Source: Nitrospirae bacterium GWC2_57_9 (lineage in GTDB: Bacteria > Nitrospirota > UBA9217). Taken from it: DNA of 5,506 bases. The DNA lies in contig MHEA01000031.1 of assembly GCA_001805085.1 (NCBI GenBank), positions 876-6,381 on the forward strand. The letters are read 5' to 3'. This document shows positions 1 through 5,202 of this stretch, piece after piece. Within the stretch, counting starts at the first letter, position 1; each line of letters starts with the position of its first letter. The position numbers and the translations under genes are program-made. Under the pieces are notes generated by a model, which saw nothing but the letters and a program-made list of their open reading frames with translations, was not told the DNA's origin and did no database searches.

Positions 1-1060
1 CTGCGGGGATTGTCAGGGAAGAGGGCGAAATACGGCTCTTGCCGAATGCGGCCGCTACCCTCAATTCCAGTTTCAGGTCCGTTCCGGTCTTGTTCCGGAG
101 CGCCAGTTCATATACGTTCGAGGCGCTTCCGTCGGCCTGCAGCACGGGTTCCGCAGAATAAAGCAGGAGGACGCCCAGGTCAAAGGGTGATTTGGAACCG
201 ATCAGAAAAACAAGGAGCAGCAGCGCAAGGAAAGTCAGGCCGCCGCTCAGGTAGGGAAAGACCCGCGATCCTGTCCGCTGAATACCGGGAACTCCGAAGG
301 AGTAGTCAATGAGGGACTTGCGCTTCCCGGCAGCCATTCGCTCTCTGCAGGCATCGACGCATTCGGCGCAGTGGATGCAGGCGCTTTGCGGTCCTTTGCG
401 GATATCAATACCGACGGGACAGGCCCGCACGCATGCTTTGCACTCCATGCATTCCTTGCTGCGGGTCGCGTCGAATGCGACCAGGAGCGTGCTGTCGTCA
501 AAGAGCACGCCCTGCAGCTTGGCATAAGGACAAACGGTCGCGCAAAAATTCCTGCGAAGGAGAGTCAGGTCCAGATAGAGCAGCACGGTCATCGAGATCC
601 AGGACCAGGCGATGATCTTCGCCGCAGTTCCCCCGGACCGGAGAAGACCGGGTATTTCAGCAGGAGCGACGAAATAGCCTATGAGAGCTGCAGCGATCAC
701 GCCACTGGCAGCGATTCCTGCGGCGGAAAGAGCGACCCGGACCGCGGGTCCCCGGTGACGTACCTTTTCAATGAGGTCAGTTGCGTCCAGGAGCACGGTC
801 TGCGGACAGAGCCAGCCGCACCAGAGCCTTCCGAAAAGCGTCGTCACGAAGAGCGTGAAAAGGGTGACGAAAATGAGTGCGACGAGTATGATGAAAAAAT
901 CCGCCATCCCGATCTGCGCGCCGAAGAACAGCAGCCGAAGCGTCGGGACATCGAACCGGAAAGCGCTCTCCCCGTTCACCCGGAGAAAGGGGAGGCCGAC
1001 CAGGACCATCAACAGGACCGCGCCGGAGGCCCGTCTGAGCCTGTGATACTTCCCGGTCAT
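1..1060 (-). CDS. ccoG: Cytochrome c oxidase accessory protein CcoG (FixG/RdxA family), 3' end cut by the window edge
   Basis: CcoG is a membrane Fe-S protein needed for assembly of cbb3-type oxidases; in studied bacteria it is linked to copper reduction for the CuB site. I translated the minus strand by hand from 1060 to 1, and one frame stays open for 353 codons, so the C-terminal domain is cut off at the left edge. Visible features: probable membrane helices near residues 12-28, 54-76, 108-131, 145-168 and 271-288; the family signature CGWLCPQTV at 81-89; a second Cys pair C173/C177 (CATVCP); and two ferredoxin-type clusters, C204-x2-C207-x2-C210-x3-C214-P and C228-x2-C231-x2-C234-x3-C238. 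The ATG at 1060 overlaps the TGA of the upstream CcoQ-like gene (ATGA) and no clear ribosome binding site precedes it, so translation is probably coupled. The N-terminus is short for the family but plausible. Position directly after the oxidase subunits fits the role. Confidence 0.95.
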   Translation of the reverse strand, partial: MTGKYHRLRRASGAVLLMVLVGLPFLRVNGESAFRFDVPTLRLLFFGAQIGMADFFIILVALIFVTLFTLFVTTLFGRLWCGWLCPQTVLLDATDLIEKVRHRGPAVRVALSAAGIAASGVIAAALIGYFVAPAEIPGLLRSGGTAAKIIAWSWISMTVLLYLDLTLLRRNFCATVCPYAKLQGVLFDDSTLLVAFDATRSKECMECKACVRACPVGIDIRKGPQSACIHCAECVDACRERMAAGKRKSLIDYSFGVPGIQRTGSRVFPYLSGGLTFLALLLLVFLIGSKSPFDLGVLLLYSAEPVLQADGSASNVYELALRNKTGTDLKLELRVAAAFGKSRISPSSLTIPA

Positions 1061-1215
1061 GACCGTTGGTCGTCATCATCGTCTTCGAGCATTTTATACT
1101 TGGCCTCTTCGACCTTGCCTTTGCGTTTGCCCGAGTAGTAGTGCGCGATGATGATCGCGAAAAGCACTACCAGGGCGATGCCGAAGAGGAGATAGGCCCA
1201 TGCTTGTTTTTCCAT
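1057..1215 (-). CDS. ccoQ: CcoQ/FixQ-like small cbb3 oxidase subunit, 52 aa
   Basis: A 52-residue protein starting MEKQAWAYLL, with one hydrophobic helix at about residues 7-24. A basic stretch follows (SGKRKGK, about 28-34), and the C-terminus is strongly acidic with five consecutive Asp at 45-49. A short single helix followed by a charged cytoplasmic tail is the layout of CcoQ/FixQ, the small subunit that stabilises cbb3 oxidase. The motif YYSGKRKGKVEEAKYKMLE resembles small proteins annotated with cbb3 operons, as I recall them. A weak ribosome binding site (AAGGG) lies 6-7 nt before the ATG. Its TGA overlaps the ccoG ATG. It could instead be a CcoS-like assembly factor, but the CcoS hallmark (aromatic GQFDDL) is absent. 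The gene is real with good confidence; the CcoQ name is less sure. Confidence 0.72.
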   Translation of the reverse strand: MEKQAWAYLLFGIALVVLFAIIIAHYYSGKRKGKVEEAKYKMLEDDDDDQRS

Positions 1216-1350
1216 AGAAAACCCTTCGTAACCACGGGAGCTTCGCTCACAGGGGCTTCAGTCACATACAGTAAAGACATAGCAATTATTTTTCGCCGTA
1301 TCTGTGGGTGCGCTACTCAGCACCCGTGTTCATCTGTGGTTCCAACTGTT
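1216..1350 (-). other. 135-nt gap inside the operon, no gene seen
   Basis: This is the longest gap between genes of the cluster. It has no ORF with a plausible start and ribosome binding site on either strand. Its right part holds a GC-rich hairpin and a repeated octamer (described separately). No T-run follows the hairpin on the minus strand, so it does not look like an intrinsic terminator. Confidence 0.5.
1300..1340. repeat. Hairpin flanked by direct repeat ATCTGTGG, possible dispersed repeat element
   Basis: On the plus strand GGGTGC (1306-1311) pairs perfectly with GCACCC (1320-1325) across an 8-nt loop. The octamer ATCTGTGG occurs at 1300-1307 and again at 1332-1339. The segment GTTCATCTGTGGTTCC resembles short intergenic repeats I remember from several bacterial genomes. 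Only one unit is present here, so the repeat status is inference; the hairpin and the octamer copies are directly visible. Confidence 0.4.
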
Positions 1351-1458
1351 TTAATCATGTGACGTTTTCTTTTTCCGCGTTCCCGCAAATATGAGCACGA
1401 TGATGCCGATCACGGCGGCCGTCGTGAACCCGATCGTTGCAATTACCGAAATATCCAT
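1351..1458 (-). CDS. Small single-helix membrane protein in the cbb3 operon, 35 aa
   Basis: The ATG at 1458 is preceded by a textbook ribosome binding site AGGAGG (1466-1471) with 7-nt spacing, and the frame ends at TAA 1351-1353. The 35-residue product begins MDISVIATIG, has one hydrophobic helix at about residues 4-26, and ends with a basic tail (GTRKKK) and SHD, which predicts the C-terminus in the cytoplasm. I do not recognise the family. Its size, topology and place between the CcoP-N and CcoQ-like genes suggest a small structural or assembly subunit of the oxidase, possibly a second CcoQ-type helix. The same frame stays open upstream to 1617, but that longer start runs into the CcoP-N gene in another frame and has no ribosome binding site, so the short start is preferred. 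Confidence 0.7.
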   Translation of the reverse strand: MDISVIATIGFTTAAVIGIIVLIFAGTRKKKTSHD

Positions 1459-1509
1459 GAAAGGACCTCCTCGAGAAAAGGGGAGGCCGGGGCGCTGCTT
1501 CGAGCGATG

Positions 1510-1533
1510 ACCCGCAACCGGGTGGCAGCACCC
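1510..1533. other. Two mutually exclusive GC-rich hairpins in the gap after the CcoP-N gene
   Basis: ACCCG (1510-1514) can pair with CGGGT (1519-1523) across 4 nt. GGGTG (1520-1524) can pair with CACCC (1529-1533) across 4 nt. The two stems share bases 1520-1523, so only one can form at a time. They lie in the 88-nt gap between the CcoP-N stop and the 35-aa gene. There is no T-run. They may be an mRNA stability or processing element, or chance in GC-rich DNA. Confidence 0.3.
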
Positions 1534-1546
1534 CGACCCGTGGGGG

Positions 1547-1729
1547 TTATTTTGTCGCCTCCGTGTATGACTTTTCCTGGGACCAGCCGCCCAGGGACGG
1601 CGTGTAAGCGACGGCATAATAGATGCCGAACAGGATCAGTCCCCAATACAATATCTGCCAGCCCAAGGGCAGCTTCTTTTCCGTATCATGCGCTTCGAAC
1701 TCACTGATATTGTCGAAATCATCAGCCAT
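1547..1729 (-). CDS. Stand-alone CcoP N-terminal (FixP_N-like) membrane domain, 60 aa
   Basis: A 60-residue protein: an acidic N-terminus (MADDFDNISEFEAHDTEKK), then LPLGWQILYWGLILFGIYY, then YTPSLGGWS. This matches the layout of the CcoP/FixP N-terminal domain: an acidic lead, a Pro-x-x-Trp at the membrane edge, one helix (about residues 24-42), and a Tyr-x-Pro-Ser-Leu-Gly exit motif. In textbook cbb3 oxidases this anchor continues into two cytochrome c domains; here the protein ends at TAA 1547-1549 with no haem motif. The matching cytochrome domain is probably the one fused to the upstream CcoO. The ribosome binding site AAGGAG overlaps the stop of the upstream gene, and the gap is 9 nt, so translation is likely coupled. 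The gene is sure; the CcoP-N assignment is by remembered family pattern. Confidence 0.82.
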   Translation of the reverse strand: MADDFDNISEFEAHDTEKKLPLGWQILYWGLILFGIYYAVAYTPSLGGWSQEKSYTEATK

Positions 1730-1738
1730 GGCGTCTCC

Positions 1739-2632
1739 TTATTTATTGCCCTGTATTGACCTGATATAGGAAACCAGGGACCACATTTTGTTCTTGTCAA
1801 GGTTGCTTGCATAAGGCGGCATACCTGCCTGGGTCCCGTTTTGAATAACGGTAAAATATTCACCATCAGAGCCGTCAGCGGTTCTGCCAAGAAACTTCCT
1901 GTCAGAAAGGCTCGGTCCGATCCCGCCCTCGCCGTTGTCGCCATGGCATGCCGCGCAGATTTCCTTATACAGAAGCAAGCCCTGCTTGATCGCTTCCGGT
2001 TTAGCAGCAAGGGGATTCGGGATATCCGTTATCCCCGATGATGCCGGCTCCGGAGTTTTCTTCACAGCTATGCCGATTACCTGCATGTAGGCTATCAACG
2101 CATCGAGTTCGGTCTTATCCTTCAACCGGGCAAGCTCGTCGGCGGTATAGGGAAAATCGTTCGCCTTCATCCGGGACGCGCTCTCATTCGGGTCGAGTTT
2201 GCTGTCCCTGAGCCAGCCGTAGGCCGGCATGTTGGACTGAGCGAAGATGGCCTGGGGATTGTCAAAATGAACCTCATGCCACTTGTCAGGGTATTTTCCG
2301 CCGATGCGCGCAAGGTCCGGACCGGTGCGCTTCGAGCCCCAGAGGAACGGACGGTCGTAGGCGAACTCGCCTGCCTTGGAATATTCGCCGTAGCGCATCA
2401 CCTCGGTCTTGAGCGGACGCACCGTCTGAGTGTGACAATTATTGCAGCCCTCGCGCTGGTAGATGTCCTTGCCGGCCAGCTGCAGCGCCGTGTACGGTTT
2501 CAGATTTGCCAGTTTCGGATGCATTTCCTCGGTCAGCATCGGAATGAACATGGTCACCGCCGTGCCGACCAGGATCACTCCTGCAGCGACGATCGCGAAG
2601 AGTATCGGTTTTTTATACAGGTCTCCTGCCAT
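1739..2632 (-). CDS. ccoO: cbb3 oxidase subunit II (CcoO) fused to a C-terminal monohaem cytochrome c (CcoP-like) domain, 297 aa
   Basis: This is the membrane-anchored electron-entry subunit of the cbb3 oxidase. Residues 10-32 form one signal-anchor helix. Residues 45 to about 190 are CcoO: haem c motif CNNCH at 63-67, then TQTVRPL and the RYGEYSKAGEF and PFLWGSKRTGPDL segments typical of CcoO, with Met135 (SNMPAYGW) as likely axial ligand. A Pro/Ala/Ser linker (about 192-212) leads to a second cytochrome c domain with CAACH at 226-230 and Met271 (GMPPY) as likely ligand. Ordinary CcoO ends near 200-240 residues, so the last 85-100 residues are an addition that resembles one cytochrome domain of CcoP. 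The start at 2632 is supported by a G-rich ribosome binding site just after the ccoN stop (12-nt gap). The two haem domains face the periplasm, taking electrons from soluble cytochrome c or the bc1-type complex and passing them to CcoN. Confidence 0.93.
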   Translation of the reverse strand: MAGDLYKKPILFAIVAAGVILVGTAVTMFIPMLTEEMHPKLANLKPYTALQLAGKDIYQREGCNNCHTQTVRPLKTEVMRYGEYSKAGEFAYDRPFLWGSKRTGPDLARIGGKYPDKWHEVHFDNPQAIFAQSNMPAYGWLRDSKLDPNESASRMKANDFPYTADELARLKDKTELDALIAYMQVIGIAVKKTPEPASSGITDIPNPLAAKPEAIKQGLLLYKEICAACHGDNGEGGIGPSLSDRKFLGRTADGSDGEYFTVIQNGTQAGMPPYASNLDKNKMWSLVSYIRSIQGNK

Positions 2633-2644
2633 GATATCACCCCC

Positions 2645-4066
2645 CTATGCCTTCATGCCGGCAACGACCGGCTTGATGTCGCTCTGGGCGATATAGCCTT
2701 GGCGCATCGTCATGAAAATGTTATAGATGAAAAAGAGCATGCCCACCGTGAAGATCAGGCCGCCCACCGTCCTCATCTGCCAGTAGGGATAGTTCTTGGC
2801 GAGCACGTCCATGAAGGTGTACTGGAGATTGCCCTCGGCGTTCGTGGCCTTCCAGAGCGCGCCCTGCATGATCCCGGTGACCCACATCGTGAAGGAAAAG
2901 ATGAGCTGTCCCACCAGCACCAGCCAGAAGTGCACATTGGCGACGCGCACGCTGTAGATCCGGGTGTTATAGATCTTGGGGATGATGTAGTACATGGCCG
3001 CGCAGGCGGTCATGGTGACCCAGCCCATGGTGCCCATATGCACATGGCCCGGCACCCAGTCGGTATAGTGGATCAGCTGGCTCACCACGCGCAGGCCCTG
3101 TGTCGGACCCTGCACGGTCTGGAGCCCGTAGAAGGTGATGCCCAGGATGAAAAACTTGGTGAGGTAGTTCGACTGCATCTTGGACCAGTCGGAGCCGACG
3201 GTGTAGTAGCCGTTCACCACCGAGCCCCAGGACGGCGCGATCAGGAAGATCGTGAAGGCGATGCCCAGGGTCTGGATCCAGTCGGGGAGCGGCGTATAGA
3301 CCAGGTGATGAGCGCCGGTCCAGAGATAAGCGAATACGAGCGACCAGAAGGCGATGATCGAGAGCCGGTGGCTGAAAATGGGAAGGCCTGTTGATTTGGG
3401 CAGAAAATAGTAAAACATTGCCAGGATCGGAGTCGTAAAGATGAACCCTACGATATTATGCCCATACCACCACTCCACGTTGGCGCTGTTCACGCCGGCA
3501 AAGAGATGATAGGACTTGGTCAGCGACGCCGGGATGGACAGGTTGTTCACGATGTACAGCACGGCCACGGCCACGACCGTGGCGATGATGTACCAGAGCG
3601 AGATATACATCTGTTCTTCCCTGCGCTTGATGATCGTGCCGAAAACGTTCACCGCGAAGATGACCCAGAGAATGACCACGCCGATGTCCAGCGGCCATTC
3701 CAGCTCGGCGTACTCCAGGGACTGGTTCATGCCCAGGAAGAGGCTGAGCGCCGCGAGCGCGATGGCCGCATTGAACAGGTACAGGTGGAACCGGGCCAGC
3801 TTGGGAAAGAGAAGCGGGCGCTTGCAGAGGCGCATCAGGATGTAATAGGTTATCCCGAAAATGGCGCCGATGCCGAGGCCGAAGGCGAGCCCGTTGGTAT
3901 GGACCACGCGCAGCCGGCCGAACGTGAAATAGGGGGGGATGTTCAGCGACGGCATCCACATCTGGACCGAGATCCAGAGCCCGATGACGATGCCCACGAC
4001 TCCCCAAAAGATCGATGAAACGATGAATCCTTTTACGGTTTGATTATCATACTGATAATCATTCAT
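2645..4066 (-). CDS. ccoN: cbb3-type cytochrome c oxidase catalytic subunit I (CcoN), 473 aa
   Basis: This is the proton-pumping haem-copper O2 reductase core in the inner membrane. The metal ligands line up with P. stutzeri CcoN at a constant offset of -4: H56 and H343 (low-spin haem b), H341 (haem b3), H203, H253 and H254 (CuB), and Y247 as the likely cross-linked tyrosine six residues before H253, the cbb3 (C-type) arrangement. Motifs: RVVHTNGL, WWYGHNIVGF, TGAHHLVYT, HYTDWVPGHVHMG. The residue four after H203 is Gly, not the Glu found in NorB NO reductases, so this is an oxidase. Length and about 12 hydrophobic helices fit the family. One oddity: Q319 (codon 3110-3112, CAG) stands where P. 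stutzeri has E323. The ribosome binding site AAGGAGG at 4074-4080 lies 7 nt before the ATG. The stop is TAG at 2645-2647. Confidence 0.98.
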   Translation of the reverse strand: MNDYQYDNQTVKGFIVSSIFWGVVGIVIGLWISVQMWMPSLNIPPYFTFGRLRVVHTNGLAFGLGIGAIFGITYYILMRLCKRPLLFPKLARFHLYLFNAAIALAALSLFLGMNQSLEYAELEWPLDIGVVILWVIFAVNVFGTIIKRREEQMYISLWYIIATVVAVAVLYIVNNLSIPASLTKSYHLFAGVNSANVEWWYGHNIVGFIFTTPILAMFYYFLPKSTGLPIFSHRLSIIAFWSLVFAYLWTGAHHLVYTPLPDWIQTLGIAFTIFLIAPSWGSVVNGYYTVGSDWSKMQSNYLTKFFILGITFYGLQTVQGPTQGLRVVSQLIHYTDWVPGHVHMGTMGWVTMTACAAMYYIIPKIYNTRIYSVRVANVHFWLVLVGQLIFSFTMWVTGIMQGALWKATNAEGNLQYTFMDVLAKNYPYWQMRTVGGLIFTVGMLFFIYNIFMTMRQGYIAQSDIKPVVAGMKA

Positions 4067-4122
4067 ACTGTTGCCTCCTTATTACAGGACCATGCCGTCC
4101 CTGTTCTTGCCGCTTGCCGCCT

Positions 4123-4515
4123 TTACATCAGCTTGGCGATCGTGACTTTCTGGAGCCTCTTTTCCACCTCCTTCCGGATATCGACCCAGACAGGATGGAC
4201 GGTGCAGGTGGAGCTCAGGCTGCACCGTCCGCTGTCGATCGCGCACACATTGATACCCGCCGGACCCTGCATTACTTCCATCACGTCGAGGAGGGTGATC
4301 TCGGAGGGCTTTTTGGCCAGCTGAAAGCCGCCGCTCACTCCCCGTGAAGAGATGAGGACATGATGCTTTACCAGCCTCTGCAGCAGTTTCGCCAGGAAGG
4401 TTTTCGGGATCTGCATTTCCCGGGAGATCTCGGTCACACTGATCTTGCGGCCGCTGTTCCTTGCAAGGAACAGAACGGTGCGCACTGCATAATCCGTCTC
4501 TCGGGTGACCAGCAT
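4123..4515 (-). CDS. Rrf2-family transcriptional regulator with probable Fe-S cluster ligands, 130 aa
   Basis: Rrf2 proteins (IscR, NsrR, RsrR and relatives) are winged-helix dimers, many of which sense Fe-S status, NO, O2 or redox state through a bound cluster. Here the N-terminus MLVTRETDYAVRTVLFLAR is typical. The helix-turn-helix spans about 25-50 with recognition helix near IPKTFLAKLLQRL, and the wing is RGVSGGFQL. Cysteines C91, C98 and C104 plus H107 match the IscR ligand set (C92, C98, C104, H107) in order and almost in spacing (C-x6-C-x5-C-x2-H), so a [2Fe-2S] or similar cluster is likely. The ATG at 4515 lies 2 nt after the peroxiredoxin stop, and upstream in-frame starts would lie inside that gene. 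It is probably translationally coupled and probably controls this operon. I cannot tell the sensed signal from sequence. Confidence 0.93.
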   Translation of the reverse strand: MLVTRETDYAVRTVLFLARNSGRKISVTEISREMQIPKTFLAKLLQRLVKHHVLISSRGVSGGFQLAKKPSEITLLDVMEVMQGPAGINVCAIDSGRCSLSSTCTVHPVWVDIRKEVEKRLQKVTIAKLM

Positions 4516-4517
4516 GG

Positions 4518-5129
4518 TTATTTCATCGCCTCGTGGATCTTGCCGACGATCTTGGCCGACGGCGTAAGGGTCTTGTCGCCCTCTTTCCTCCATTGCGCGG
4601 GGCAGGCCTCGGCAGGGGACGCGGCAAGATGGACATTTGCATGGATCTTGCGCAGGGTTTCTTCGATGTTCCTTCCGAGATTGTAGAAATTGAGCTCGGA
4701 ATTGAGCAAGGTCCCTTCCGGGCTGATGATAAAGGTGCCCCGGAGCGCAAGACCCGTGGCCTCGTCATAGACCCCGAACATCCGGGAGAGCCTGCCCGTG
4801 GTATCGGAACCCATGGGGTATTTGACCTTTTCAAGCATTTTTTCGTCGCGCTGCCATGCGAGGTGGGTGAACTTCGTGTCGGTGCTGACGGTGATTACCT
4901 CGGCGCCGGCCTTTTTGAAAGCTTCGTACTGCTCTGCCAGAGCAGCAAATTCAGTGGCTCAGACGAAGGTAAAATCGGCGGGATAGAAGAAGAGGACCGT
5001 CCATTTCTTTGCGGTCTTTTGAGCTGCCAGGGTTATTTCGCTGAAATCGCCCTTCACGGGATCGAAGGTCTCCAGCTTGAAATCCGGTACTGCCTGTCCG
5101 ATTCTTATGGCGCAACACTGTTCTGACAT
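4518..5129 (-). CDS. ahpC: Selenocysteine-containing AhpC/Prx1-class peroxiredoxin (UGA at the peroxidatic position), 203 aa
   Basis: Peroxiredoxins reduce H2O2 and organic peroxides in the cytoplasm. Reading 5129 to 4518 gives 203 codons in one frame with a single internal stop, TGA at 4959-4961 (codon 57). That codon sits exactly at the peroxidatic residue: YPADFTFV-[UGA]-ATEF, in the P50-x3-T54-x2-U57 active-site motif. Homology continues unbroken on both sides: VPDFKLETFDPVKGDF before, and VITVSTDTKFTHLAW, R130GTFIISPEG and resolving Cys C176 (EACPAQW) after. A hairpin with a GG apical loop starts 11 nt after the UGA, as expected of a bacterial SECIS. I therefore read it as a selenoprotein, not a pseudogene. 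The start has AGGAGG (5137-5142) 7 nt upstream. The Pro that usually follows the active Cys (FVCPTE) is Ala. Standard gene callers would report only the 106-residue C-terminal part from 4838. A nonsense mutation is the alternative. Confidence 0.88.
4927..4947 (-). promoter_or_regulatory. Candidate bacterial SECIS hairpin just downstream of the UGA
   Basis: On the minus strand CTGCTCT (4945-4939) pairs perfectly with AGAGCAG (4935-4929) around the loop GGC. Two more pairs (G-U, then U-A) extend the stem to 9 bp. The loop GG lies 20-21 nt after the last base of the UGA, close to the spacing in E. coli fdhF, and G at the start of the apical loop is the known bacterial SECIS feature. The structure lies within coding sequence, as is usual in bacteria. 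Confidence 0.75.
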
Positions 5130-5153
5130 GGTGTATCCTCCTGGGAGAGTGTT

Positions 5154-5178
5154 AATTAGGGTATTTAAGGCCCTAATT
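5154..5178. promoter_or_regulatory. Perfect inverted repeat overlapping the operon promoter, likely regulator operator
   Basis: AATTAGGG (5154-5161) and CCCTAATT (5171-5178) are perfect reverse complements separated by 9 nt. The repeat spans from inside the -10 box to beyond the expected start of transcription, so a bound dimer would block RNA polymerase. The Rrf2 protein encoded in the operon is the obvious candidate ligand, by inference from position. The sequence is not the known IscR or NsrR consensus as I remember them. Confidence 0.6.
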
Positions 5179-5202
5179 TACCATAATTGATTCCTTTGTC
5201 AA
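5175..5202 (-). promoter_or_regulatory. Sigma70-type promoter for the peroxiredoxin-Rrf2-cbb3 operon
   Basis: On the minus strand a perfect -35 box TTGACA (5202-5197) is followed after 16 nt by a -10-like TAAATT (5180-5175). Transcription would start near 5168, leaving a leader of about 39 nt with the ribosome binding site at 5137-5142. No other clear promoter was seen between the genes downstream, which supports a single operon. Confidence 0.65.

Noticed and set aside
371..1138. Plus-strand ORF of 255 codons
   Set aside because: It lies opposite ccoG and the CcoQ-like gene. The product is low-complexity, ends in a Ser run complementary to the Asp/Met codons, and has no family resemblance.
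2267..3394. Long plus-strand ORF of 375 codons
   Set aside because: It is antisense to ccoN and ccoO. The product is rich in His, Asp, Arg and Gly with no domain, as expected from the complement of GC-rich coding DNA.
2645..4066. CcoN homologue might be a NorB-type NO reductase
   Set aside because: It has the cbb3 tyrosine (Y247) six residues before the His pair and lacks the Glu four residues after the first copper/iron His; the flanking genes are also cbb3-specific.
4518..4838. Reading the peroxiredoxin as a 106-aa protein starting at 4838, or as a pseudogene
   Set aside because: Homology continues upstream through the UGA to a start with a strong ribosome binding site at 5129. The UGA is at the catalytic residue and a hairpin follows it, so selenocysteine is the better explanation.
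4533..5126. Plus-strand ORF of 197 codons opposite the peroxiredoxin
   Set aside because: The opposite strand encodes a clear peroxiredoxin with all expected motifs once UGA is read as Sec; this ORF has no recognisable domain or ribosome binding site.
5187..5202. TTGA-N8-TCAA over the -35 box as an FNR/CRP-type site
   Set aside because: FNR sites need 6 nt between the half-sites (TTGA-N6-TCAA); here there are 8, and one half is the -35 box itself.
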